In this document: positions 11,506 to 21,025 of the stretch, piece after piece
Position numbering within the stretch: the first letter of the stretch is position 1
Layout of the letters: each line of letters starts with the position of its first letter
Origin: Carnegiea gigantea
Taxonomy: Eukaryota > Streptophyta > Magnoliopsida > Caryophyllales > Cactaceae
Direction: 5' to 3'
Assembly (NCBI GenBank): GCA_029747015.1
Contig: JAKOGI010002391.1
Span: 40,115-104,114 of the forward strand
DNA: 64,000 bases
Translations under genes and position numbers: made by a program
Notes under the pieces: generated by a model
The model's database searches: none
What the model was told of the DNA's origin: nothing
What the model saw: only the letters and a program-made list of their open reading frames with translations

Positions 11506-11723
11506 TGTTGGAATGTGAAAAAGTGGGTATTGTCCCACATTGATAAAATACAAAGATATGAAAGTGGGTGTCGTCCCACGTTGATGAAATGAAAGGGTCT
11601 GAGCATGTATATAAATTTGTGAGTTACTTCACCTATTGCTAATTGGTTTTGGGATGGAATTTCATTTGAGCTTACATGTATAACTCTTTGTTTATAGCCC
11701 AAATCGATATAAAAAATTTAACA
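11506..11723 (+). repeat. TRIM LTR 2 (central)
   Basis: The central LTR serves as 3' LTR of the first unit and 5' LTR of the second. The PBS follows at 11724-11735. Confidence 0.82.
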
Positions 11724-11825
11724 TGGTATCAGAGCAGGCACTCGATCATGATTGGTCATCGTCTCCGTTTGATTAAAATTGTATGCACATGTTGGGCCTT
11801 GCTAGTAGCCCACATGTGAGGGGCG

Positions 11826-12041
11826 TGTTGGATTATGAAAAGTGGATATTGTCCCACATTGATAAAATACAAAGATATGAAAGTGAGGTTGTCCTACATT
11901 TATAAAATCGAAGGGTTTGAACATGTATATAAGCTCCTGAGTTACTCTACCTATTGTTAATTGGTTTTGAGATGGAACCTCATTTTAGTTTTCATGTATG
12001 ACGTTTTGTTTATAGCCCAAATCGATATAAAAAATTTAACA
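11826..12041 (+). repeat. TRIM LTR 3
   Basis: Last LTR, ending TTTAACA. No PBS follows, and host sequence begins at 12042. Confidence 0.82.
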
Positions 12042-12046
12042 CGCTC

Positions 12047-12425
12047 CTTATCTCCTCTTATCGCTCGATCTTTACCACTTGTAACAACTCCTTAATGCTA
12101 CTTTAACCGTTGAAACGAATAGGTTTACTAAGATTATCCTTCTTAGAGGTTGTTCACAAGTATGGTCAAATATAAAATTCTTACCATTGAGTGCTGCAAA
12201 GAAATATATATCTTTTGAAAATATAGTTAATCACATCAAATCCTCTACTACTCAATTTTTAATATAGCATATGCGGGATGTTACATGTACACAATTATGA
12301 AGAAATATGGAATAACCCAAAAAGAAGGCATTCTTTGTGAATTGTTTTATATATGTACGCACAATCATCTAGATCTCATCTCTTCTAGACTATAGTAAAT
12401 ATGTGAAAAAACTTACAATGGTTGT
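12047..12425. other. Non-coding stretch, no gene recognised
   Basis: Short AT-rich spacer between the TRIM and the MULE. Nothing else is supported. Confidence 0.6.
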
Positions 12426-12434
12426 CATTGTATG

Positions 12435-13970
12435 AGAGCGCTTGAAAAAAAATACCATTGAACTATCTTAAAAAGTCAAAAATGTCACCAAGTTTTTTTC
12501 TCGAGCTAATCAGTGCCACTGAACTTGTTTATAAAGCTAATAGATGCAACGGTGACGGATTATAGCAGGTAAGACATTAAAAATAGTTACATTAACTAGT
12601 AGAAACCCATATATGAGGGTTTAGACTAGGGCTTTCAAACAGGTTAAGTCGGGTCAAATTCGTGTTCGTTTCAAACTTAAACGGGTTGAGAAATTTTCGA
12701 CTTGAACCTAACCTATTTATTAAACAGGTTGAAAACTATGACCTATACCTGTTTATTTTTTAAATGGGTTGACCCGAAATTTGCTCATTAACCTATTTAA
12801 TATAAACGGGTCAAGGTCAGGTTATCTGATTGCATGTTGTATTTTGACTAAAATATGATTACCGAGCATTATAAATCAATTTTTTGTTTTTAATATAGCA
12901 TCATAATGATTAATATAACCATTGTCTACGATTCATAAAAATCACAATTACAAAACAAATACCAACTTGATTAAACCCCACATTTTCACAATTCTCCCCG
13001 AAAAGTACATGCTAATTGGATAAACTGATCAACTTATTTAATCCATAAATTAAACGGGTTAAATAGATATTTTTCGTATCAAAATTCTCAACCTGAACCT
13101 AACCTAATTAATTAAATCGGTTAAACGTGCTAACCCATTTAATTAAACGTGTTGAAAATCTTTACCCAAACTCAATTTCGTATTTGGTTCGGGTCGGTAA
13201 TCGTGTTAGTTAACTTTTGATGACACTAGTTTGGATGAATTAAAAAAAGGAAAAGATGGTGAAATTTTGCACGAGTCTCTGTCTCAGGCCGCTATCTATA
13301 TCTCTTTGCTCCATTTGAGCATCTTCTTGATTTAGAAGCTCAAACTCACACATAGTCTCTCTCTCTCTGTCCTTGCCCCCACCTCTTCTGATATTAATTT
13401 AAGCAAACCCTATATTGGGATTTACAAGCAGTGGATGATGAAGGAGAAGGAAAGTGAGCAGAATTGTCTGGATACATTTAGAAGTAGCAATCGATGAGCA
13501 ATCTATGAAGGTAAGTTTTTGGGCATTCAAAATGCAAAATAGATTTGCAAAATAGCAAACTATGGTTCTTGAAGGGTTGATTTTATGTGAGGGGTGCATT
13601 AATCAAATCAATTTTACAACTCTGGGGCTAATTTAAAGTCAATTGATCTTGTAATAGTTTTAACATGGAACCCTAATTGTTCAATTTGAGGAGGAAGAAG
13701 AAGAGACGGAAGGAAATGTGCGAAGGGATTATCTTATTAAAATATGAAAATAATTTTTTAGTTTTCCTTTTTCTTCCCATTTAACACACAAAACATTTGA
13801 CAAAGAATAATTCAAAAATATATTAGAACCTACAGCAGTCAGTAATATATGGTCACAATGGCATCTTTAATTTTTTTTGGTTAAACTAGTAGCACCAATT
13901 AGCTTGAAAAAATTTTGGTGACATTTTTGACTTTCTCAGATAATTCAGTGACATTTTTATCTAAGCACTC
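12435..13970. mobile_element. Non-autonomous Mutator-like element (MULE) with 9-bp TSD
   Basis: Long terminal inverted repeats of about 130 bp (about 12435-12570 and 13835-13970) share the block AAAGTCAAAAATGTCACCAA in opposite orientation. Direct repeats CATTGTATG (12426-12434) and CATTGTTTG (13971-13979), 8 of 9 identical, lie exactly outside. Long TIRs with a 9-bp TSD are the Mutator hallmark. There is no transposase. The interior holds a nested repeat (12629-13225). It also holds a unique 13230-13720 segment with a consensus 5' splice site (GAAGGTAAGTTT near 13506), which could be a captured host-gene fragment. Confidence 0.75.
12629..13225. mobile_element. TIR repeat with GGGTCGGGT-like core, copy B, nested in the MULE
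   Basis: The left end reads GGGCTTTCAAACAGGTTAA and the right end, reversed, TGTCATCAAAAGTTAA. CTA flanks both sides (12626-12628 and 13226-13228). The interior is rich in AAACGGGTTAA/CGGGTCGG words like copies A and C, with no coding frame. It inserted into the MULE after that element had arrived. Confidence 0.5.
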
Positions 13971-14080
13971 CATTGTTTGGCAACATAATTCTCAAAATAA
14001 TCCTAGCTAGGCACGTGGCATCCACTAATATCCACTATTCAAATTTTCTGCACTTAATTGCATTCAATTTTCTACACTTA

Positions 14081-14407
14081 GAGCATGTTCTTTTCGTTAG
14101 AAAATAGGTTGATAAATGGGTGAAATTTATTGAGATTGGTAGAAGTGAATTGAGGCAGGCTAAAGTAGGTATTTGTTTTATTGAACTGGGTTGAAGTGAG
14201 TTAGAGTGGATTGAAGTTGGTTGAAGCGGGTTGAATTTTTTTTCATATCATGGGTAGAAGTTGGTTAAATAAGCGGGAAGTGGGTTGCAATTGGTTGAAG
14301 TGGGTTGCAGTAGGTGCTTTTTTATTGAAGTTGATGAAATAGGTTGAAATGGGTTGAAGTTGATTGAGGTTGATAAATTGAGATTTACCAATTAAAAGAA
14401 AAGAGCC
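14081..14407. mobile_element. Tourist-like MITE, copy 2 (TSD TTA)
   Basis: Left end GAGCATGTTCTTTTC and right end, reversed, GGCTCTTTTC, with TTA at 14078-14080 and 14408-14410. The interior array of GGGTTGAAGTTGATT-like words matches copy 1 at 10033-10370. The TTA TSD supports PIF/Harbinger membership. Confidence 0.7.
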
Positions 14408-14567
14408 TTAATTTGAGATAAAAATCATATTTAAAAATCAAAAGAATATTTATACTCAAAGAAAAATAATAATATAAAGATTGTTTGATTTATCTCATTG
14501 ACAAAACCCCCTTCCCTTTGTACTAAAAGAAAACTCAAAACAAAAAGGCAAAGATGAGTATGAACTA

Positions 14568-15270
14568 GACCTATCAGTTTGGACGGGTAAGTTAACTACG
14601 GGTCAGATATACTTGAATTCGGATAAAATACAAGTCAAGTGTATTTCGGATTCAGGTAAAATACGGGCGAGCGTATTTCGATCACATGGGTTTCAAGTCG
14701 ACCCAACGGGTTTATATATAATGCCTTTTTGTGAGTTATTTCCTTTTTATCAAAGTTAAAAGCTCGATATATTTAAAACTTAAAATTGTTCGTATTTAAC
14801 GAAAAACCATTGTAATTGTAATTTCTTTAAAGAACATTAAATATATTCAAACTTTTCATTATGATATATGTGCTTCATGTACGAAAGGTCAAAGGCCCCA
14901 TGAATCCGCCAATGTATTAAAATTAGACCTGACAAAAGTGGCTCGATCCTAATGACCTGAATTGAACAACTCGAAAGTAGGCCCAAACCGACATCCGAAA
15001 AAGTTGAATCAATTTTGACATGAAACTTGTAATTGAACTGATGCAAAAGTGAACCGCTCCAAAATCGTATTGACCCGATTTGACCTGAAATGACCGGAAC
15101 CAAATCCAAGCTCACTCGAAATTGATTGACCTGATGCAGACCTGAACCCAAAATGGTCCAAACATAATCAAACCCAAACTGATTCATACCTGAACTGATC
15201 TAGCCCGAACACAAATGACCCAAACCCAGACCAACCTGAATCTGAGTTTGACCCAACCCAATTCTAATCT
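14568..15270. mobile_element. TIR repeat with GGGTCGGGT-like core, copy C (right end unclear)
   Basis: Begins GACCTATCAGTTTGGACGGG after CTA (14565-14567). 14575-14885 matches copy A. From about 14933 the sequence changes to GACCYGA-rich words, possibly a second abutting copy that starts GACCTGACAAAAGTGG after TTA. The right limit is only the point where these words fade. Confidence 0.38.
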
Positions 15271-15999
15271 GATTCAATTCAAACTTGAAGTAGTGAGTGA
15301 TGTTACTAACTACACAATGACATAACAATTTTACTTGATATTCAGGATGCGAAATGCGAAAGCAGATGACAAAAAATTTACCTTGAACAAATGAAATGTT
15401 GCATTTGCAATTTGGAAGGAAATGACTCAATGTGGATTTGATTAATTTGAGGAACAAAAATGGAAATATTGAATAAAGCAATTAAAGCCAATCTATGGTT
15501 TATGTTGATTAAGCACTGGTCTTCAATTTTTTTTAGCCTTTAATTTGATGGTTGGGAAGAGGAAGGATTTATAACACTATTTGTTCATCTACTTGACTAT
15601 TTCCCCCTATGATGCATTGCATGAACTCATGACTTATATGAGATAGAAATTGAAGGGCTTTCTAAATACTTTTTGGTTGGGTATATGTAAGACCCATGGT
15701 TTTACCTTTGGCTAGTTCCCCTTAGGTTAGTGTACCTTAAACTGGCATTGATCAAAATTTTCCTTAGTCTGCAGCTAGTATTTCAAGCCAATTTTCTAAC
15801 AATTGCATCAAAAGTCATTCCAAATATATTTTAACCCCCAAAAAAAGAAAGGGCGTAGGGTGCTACATTACTTATGGAAGGGGGGGGGGACTCTTTATCT
15901 AAGCTTTAAAGAAAAAAAAAGGTGATGATTAGGAAAGAAAAAGAAAAGGTGATGTGTGGCCTTTTAGGAGAGGGAATTAAGAGGATGTGTTTGTTTCCT
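15271..15999. other. Non-coding flank left of the Harbinger element
   Basis: No gene, RNA or repeat recognised apart from A-rich and G-rich homopolymer runs near 15840-15930. The open minus-strand frames at 14837-15481 lie mostly in repeat copy C and are not genes. Confidence 0.6.
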
Positions 16000-16681
16000 T
16001 TAGAGCGCGTCCAGTGGCTGGCTAGGAGAGAGAAGACAGACGTGACGCGAGGCTCCTTGATGCCTCGCAGCGGTTGACTTAAGCCTCATGGCTCACAGTG
16101 GCTTGGTGCCCCAGCCCTATCTTTTGTTTTTTTTTTTTTTTGGGAGTAATTTTGCCCTGAAACGATATCGTTTTGGGGGTCCGACTGCCTTTTTCTTTGA
16201 CCGACCATTTCACGTGCAAAAGAAAATGGAAAAGCTGGGAATTAGGCCTGCCAATTGAGCCGTTGTGTAGGGAGACATTGGCCCAACGTCTCTCTGCCTT
16301 GTTGAAATTTTTTTTTGGTGTAATTTTTGTTATAAATTGGTGAATTTTTATTTTCAATCCTTACACAAAATTCACTCACTCTTTCATCCTATTTAAAAAA
16401 TTTGTGATTTTTTTGCATCTGTATTGAGTTATTTAATCAAAAAAGAAATGAAACAATTAGTAAGAATTTTCATTTTTATTTCCCTTAAATTCTTAATTTT
16501 GTATATTAAAGTTGAGATTTTATTTTACTAACTTGGTTATTTTTGTATTTGTAGAGAAGTTGTTGGTACTGTATTTTGTCAAGGAAGAAGTCAAGACAAT
16601 TGCCAGTAGCAATTTATTTTGTAATTTGTTGGAAAATATTGTTATGTGGTTGTTGATATGTTAAATTTTATAATGATTATA

Positions 16682-18380
16682 TGTTGTATTTAGGAGTACT
16701 TACCCACAAGAGGGGGGGTGAATTGTGATGTTCGATTTTCGCATACTTACTGGCAAACACCCTCTTGATTGCAGAGGTTGTTCTCGAATTACAAACAACC
16801 TTCTGACTTGTTTGCACCAGATGTTTTCAATTTGCTCAAGGCGAAAATCAACAAGATAAATGCGGAAATAAAGCACACACAATTTTTCCGTGGAAAACAC
16901 CTCTAGCCCAACTGAGGTGTGAAAAACCACGACCTACCTCGTGTAGGATTTAACCACTTTCACTAACGGGCTGAACACGTTACAAAAGTAACACACCTTG
17001 TTACAACTTGCAACCACGTAACCTTCTTTTCTAAGAAAGGTTACACCACGTCCAAATCTCACCAGATTGGACACGTCCAAAGTCCACACGACTGAGGACC
17101 ACTCACTCACTCTTCTGATCCAAGATCAGGGTTACAAAACACCTTACGGAGGTGCTTCTGATTTAAGCAGATGTAAGGTACAATGAGGTCCTAGTATGCC
17201 AATATCTTGAAAGCTCAACTTAAACACAACTTGTCTCAATTTTTCTTTTCTCAAGAGTAGCTCGAAAAATTCTTCTCACTAGAAAAACCACTTTTGTAAT
17301 TTTCCCCTTTTTTGCGTATTTTATGTATGTTTCTCGTTTTTTTCTCTCTTTTTGAATGGGAGTGAAATGTTGAGATTTTAAACAAAAAATCCAACGGTCA
17401 AAAACAAGGAGAAGTGATAAAATCAGCTATGTTTAGCAAAGAAAGATTTTTGCTTAGCACAAAGAATTCCAACGGCTAAAAGATCAATGAGGATAGAGTT
17501 TTCCCAATATTGTAGGGATTTGATTTTTGGAAGATAAAAGTCTATCTTTTCCCCTTTAAAAATAGCCGTGAGATACATGGGAAAGAATCTCAGCTTTGAA
17601 TTTTGAATTAATCACTTCCCAAAGGATAAGAAAGAAATATTTTCGGTTTTGGTAAATATTTTCCAAAATCAGTTTTGCAAATCTCCCAAGGGATTTTCAT
17701 ATCAAAAAGATTTTCTACAGCTTAAATTGTTGTCTTGGAATTTTATCAAAATATATTAGAGCTTTTGGCCAACCAAAATAAGTTTTCCAAAGTAACCGGG
17801 TTTGGCCGTTACAGTTCAGAAACACCCTAGGTACCCTGTTTACAGGGTTGTTCAAACTTGGTGTTCTGAAGCAAATAGCGCAACCGATTCAAGAGTGGTT
17901 AGTTAGAGACTTTTCAAGATTGACATATTAACAAGAGTCTAAAAAATAAAACCTAAATTACCCAAGACATCTTGTTGTAGATCCAGTCATCTTGTTCAAG
18001 ACGAATACGCTGCCCCAACCACCTAGACCAACCTGTTTGCCAGGTTGTTCTTGTATCGCTTGAGTTCAGAAAGGCCTGTTTGCTGGATTATCCTTGAAAC
18101 ACCTAGCCTGTTTGCCAGGTTGTTCTTGTATTGCTTGAGTTCAGAAACTGATCTTAACACACAATCAACTCATCGAGGTGGTGTTCTTGACTTGAGCGTG
18201 AGTCGTCAAGGTATGAGACCTGTTCTTAAGACTTGTTCTCAACATTCAGCAAACAAGTTAAGATGCATATTGAAAATAACAGTGTATGCCTGTTTGGAGA
18301 ACTTTGTTTGGAGCAACATTACTTAAGAGCATTTTATACTTGGGTTTGTTGTCATCAAAACTGAATATACTAATTCAACA
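16682..18380 (-). repeat. 3' LTR of copia element 1
   Basis: 1,699 bp, ending on the plus strand in TAATTCAACA. It contains a near-duplicate block CCTGTTTGCCAGGTTGTTC at about 18029 and 18108, and a CCCTGTTTACAGGG palindrome near 17837. Plus-strand ORFs such as 18045-18326 are incidental. Confidence 0.93.
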
Positions 18381-18395
18381 ATTTCCCCCTTTTTG
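18381..18395 (-). promoter_or_regulatory. Polypurine tract of copia element 1
   Basis: On the minus strand AAAAAGGGGGAAAT abuts the 3' LTR, the expected plus-strand DNA priming site of reverse transcription. Confidence 0.85.
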
Positions 18396-18530
18396 ATTAT
18401 GACAAACCAAGTGTCCATATTGACCAAAAAAAAAAATAATGCTGATAGGGATCCACGTAGGTACAAGGAGTTAGTTAGGGTCAGGTTCATTCGTCACACT
18501 TTGTCAATAGGTTACACTATTCTTCCCCCT

Positions 18531-18543
18531 TTTGGCATCATTA
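18531..18543 (-). promoter_or_regulatory. Second polypurine tract of copia element 1
   Basis: A near copy of the PPT (AAAAGGGGGAAGA) lies about 150 bp upstream of the first, preceded by AATGATGCC. Copia element 2 has the same sequence at 41259-41272. Multiple PPTs have been described for Sireviruses. Confidence 0.6.
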
Positions 18544-18659
18544 AAAAAACAAGAGCAACAGGACGGTTGCAAGAAAAGCATATAAAGCATTGCAAATAGA
18601 TATTTCATTGCAAAAAAAAATAGTAAAATGCCAAACTAACAAAAAATAGATATTGACAA

Positions 18660-20538
18660 TCAGGGAGCAGGGGGTGGTTTAGTTTGTAGAGGAGGAATGC
18701 TGGGGGCAAGGGTGGAGAGAAGGGCAAGCAAATCTTCATGGCGTTTGGCGGAGAGGGCTTCTTCCTCAGCAAGAGCAGCCTTAACGGCTGAGAGCTCATC
18801 CTTGAGGCGAGCGTTGTCCTCAAGAACAGCCTCAACCTTGATGGAAGGTTGCCCAGAAACAGGTGGTCGAGGTGGTCGACGACCCTGTTTGGAGACTGAC
18901 CCTTCGCCAATCTCATAGCCACACCCTAGCAGGGTGTCAATCCCAATCTCATCAATGATTTGGGCCGCCACTCTCCGTGTGAGCAATATCCCAAAGTGCT
19001 CAAACACCCTTGTCAGCAGAAACCCATAGCCAAGATCATGTGCCCGGGTGGTGTTCGCAATTCGCCCTATGTGGCGAATCATAATTGCAGGGAGGTTGAT
19101 GGGTTCCTCCCGATCCAGTAGGTCCACCAGACATTGATCGAGGGCATCTGTTGAGTTTCGCCCTTGACCTCGCGGAATTATGTTCTTCATGGTGAACATA
19201 AACAGTAGTTGGTGTAGGGAGGTCATTTCACCCTTCTTAACCGAGAGGGGTGTTCTCAGGCCCTGTTTCTGACTGAGGCGTTGGGACACCTCAAGGAGCC
19301 TGGATGTTGCCAGGGCAGTTTTGTCTTCCCTCACATACACAGCAAAGCCTTGTGAGGGCACACCCAATATTTTCCCAAGTGTGGGCGCATCAACCTTAAT
19401 GCCTTGCCCATTTACCAAACTTGTCACCACCCCTTTGGTGACACTGCAGTTGGTGTAAAACTCAGCCAACTCAGGCACAGAACACCCCAACTGGGTGTTT
19501 GCAAACAAGTCGAGCCAGCCTTGGGCTCGCAACTTGCTCAGGAACACCCCCAGACCATGTTCCTCAAAAAAACGTATATTCACTACCTTCCCCCTGACGA
19601 TATTGCGCTTAAGCAATTGTGCATGTTTGTCAGACATAGGAGAGGGAGTGGACTTCTTTGGGCGTTTGGGAGGAGGAACAGAGGTGGTAGCGTCTAGTAG
19701 GGGAGCTATTCTGGGCTTTCTTTTGAGGGGTGAGGTTGCAGGAGAGGGCTTCATAGCAGGTTTAGAGGTGGATTTTGGAGGAGCTTGATCTTCAGAGGAC
19801 TCGGAGAACACCGGTGTCCCCTGTTTGAAAGAGGTGCTCTCAGAGTCAGAACTCGAGAACTCCTCGGTAGAAGAAGAGAAAATCTCCTCGATAATTGGAG
19901 CAGAGGGTTTGGAGATACGGGGAGCGGATTGAAAAGCAATTCTGGCAGATTTGCGAGAAGGCTTGGAGGATTTGGGAGAAGAGGGAGTTTGAGAGGGCTG
20001 AGACCTTGGTTGTGGCCTTGTTCTTGGCGTTCTGCTGTGCCTGGCCACTATTTTTACCCTTTTCCTTTTCTCTCCGGTTTGAGCAACCGGAGTAGTGAGT
20101 TCAGCCACAGGGAGAGAATCCTTCTCTTGACTCTCCTCTGATGTCTCATTTGAATTTTCTCGTAAATCGACATTCAAATCCTCCACACACACGGAGTCAA
20201 AAGAGTCTTTCCCTATTTTCTGGCACTATTTCAGGAAACAGCCCAAAAGAACAGGGTTCTAAATTATCACTAAACCCTTCAGGGGTTTCCAAGATTTTGT
20301 CTTGAGGTCTCGATGGTGCACCCTCCGACTCTACTTTAAGGGGACATGCAATTGACCCCACAAGAAACACCAATTCCCTTCCACAATTGAAGGGAATATC
20401 GTCCATCCCCATCCCTACTGATTTTAGGGACAAGCTTTTCAGAAATCTGAAAGGCTTGTGCAAGATTGGGCGCGGGGGAGCAGGGATTGAGGACGCACAA
20501 ACCAGGGCTTTTGAGTTGGAGGTGTGGTTGGAAGCCAT
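18660..20538 (-). pseudogene. Third ORF of copia element 1 ('envelope-like'/putative plant transposon protein), frameshifted
   Basis: The frame starts at 20538 (MASNH) and shifts near 20200 into a 510-codon frame ending at 18660. The N-terminal part is Ser/Pro/Lys-rich and acidic, with GEKRKRVK as a nuclear-signal-like patch. The centre, from about GKVVNIRFFEEHGLG onward, resembles the 'putative plant transposon protein' domain found in plant retroelements. The C-terminus has a coiled-coil-like heptad stretch (LEDNARLKDELSAVKAAL). I see no signal peptide or membrane segment, so the traditional label 'envelope-like' has no support here. It lies about 490 bp after the pol stop and has its own leader. 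Element 2 carries the same ORF with a frameshift in a different place, so the ancestral ORF was intact (over 600 codons). Function unknown. Confidence 0.75.
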
Positions 20539-20660
20539 TGTTGCTAGAGGAGAGAGATTAGGGTTTTAGGCTGTTTGCGGGGTTTGTTTCTGAAAAGAAG
20601 AACTGAGAACAGGGCATTTAAAGCGAGAGAGAGGGCACCCCAAAAACTTTTAAAGATCTC
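20539..20660 (-). promoter_or_regulatory. Leader of ORF3 in copia element 1, cellular-5'UTR-like
   Basis: On the minus strand AAAACCCTAATCTCTCTCCT (20548-20567), a telo-box followed by a pyrimidine tract, ends 9 bp before the ATG. Further upstream is a CTCTCTCTCGCTTTAAATG stretch. This layout is typical of 5' ends of plant housekeeping genes and is shared with element 2, so ORF3 may have its own promoter. Confidence 0.45.
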
Positions 20661-21025
20661 TTGGTTTGCAACGGGTGAGAACATTAAAAGCGTGTGCCTT
20701 GGGAAGGAGGGAGGTTTAAAGAGAACACATTCCCATACGCATTGAACAACCAAGGGACGTACCTGTTCTTTCCGCTCGATCAAGATACCTGCCTGTTCTT
20801 TGCCGTTTGATTTTGACTCATTTGAACTGGGGGTGGCAGAGTTGCTCCAGTGACCCTTAGTACATCCCCTTATGCTGCACTCTTTTAAAAAACACGCAAT
20901 TCGAGTGTATGCACTCATTGTACATAAATCACATCAGTTGCTAATGAGATTTGCAAACAAGGGGAGAGAACAAGGTGTAGAGGTTGTTTTTACCAAACCT
21001 AGTTCATGTCTTGGAAACAAGTATC

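Larger units (their letters stand above)
11186..12041 (+). mobile_element. Tandem TRIM retroelement (three LTRs, two internal segments)
   Basis: Three direct repeats of about 217 bp begin TGTTGGA or similar and end TTTAATA/TTTAACA. They are separated by two short internal segments of about 103 bp. Each internal segment starts with TGGTATCAGAGC, the primer-binding site for initiator tRNA-Met, and ends in a purine-rich GTGAGGG(C/G) tract. There is no coding capacity, which defines a TRIM (terminal-repeat retrotransposon in miniature). Flanks CACTC (11181-11185) and CGCTC (12042-12046) look like a TSD with one mismatch. The LTR-internal-LTR-internal-LTR form is typical of unequal recombination between TRIM copies. 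Confidence 0.85.

Noticed and set aside
14837..15481. Two minus-strand frames of 116 and 93 codons
   Set aside because: They lie mostly in TIR repeat copy C and read low-complexity words; no domain.
18697..20141. Several plus-strand frames (18697-18918, 19404-19788, 19785-20141)
   Set aside because: They are antisense shadows of ORF3 of copia element 1.
20197..20538. 113-codon minus-strand frame considered as a separate small gene
   Set aside because: It is the N-terminal part of ORF3 of element 1, cut off by a frameshift; element 2 shows the two parts are one protein.
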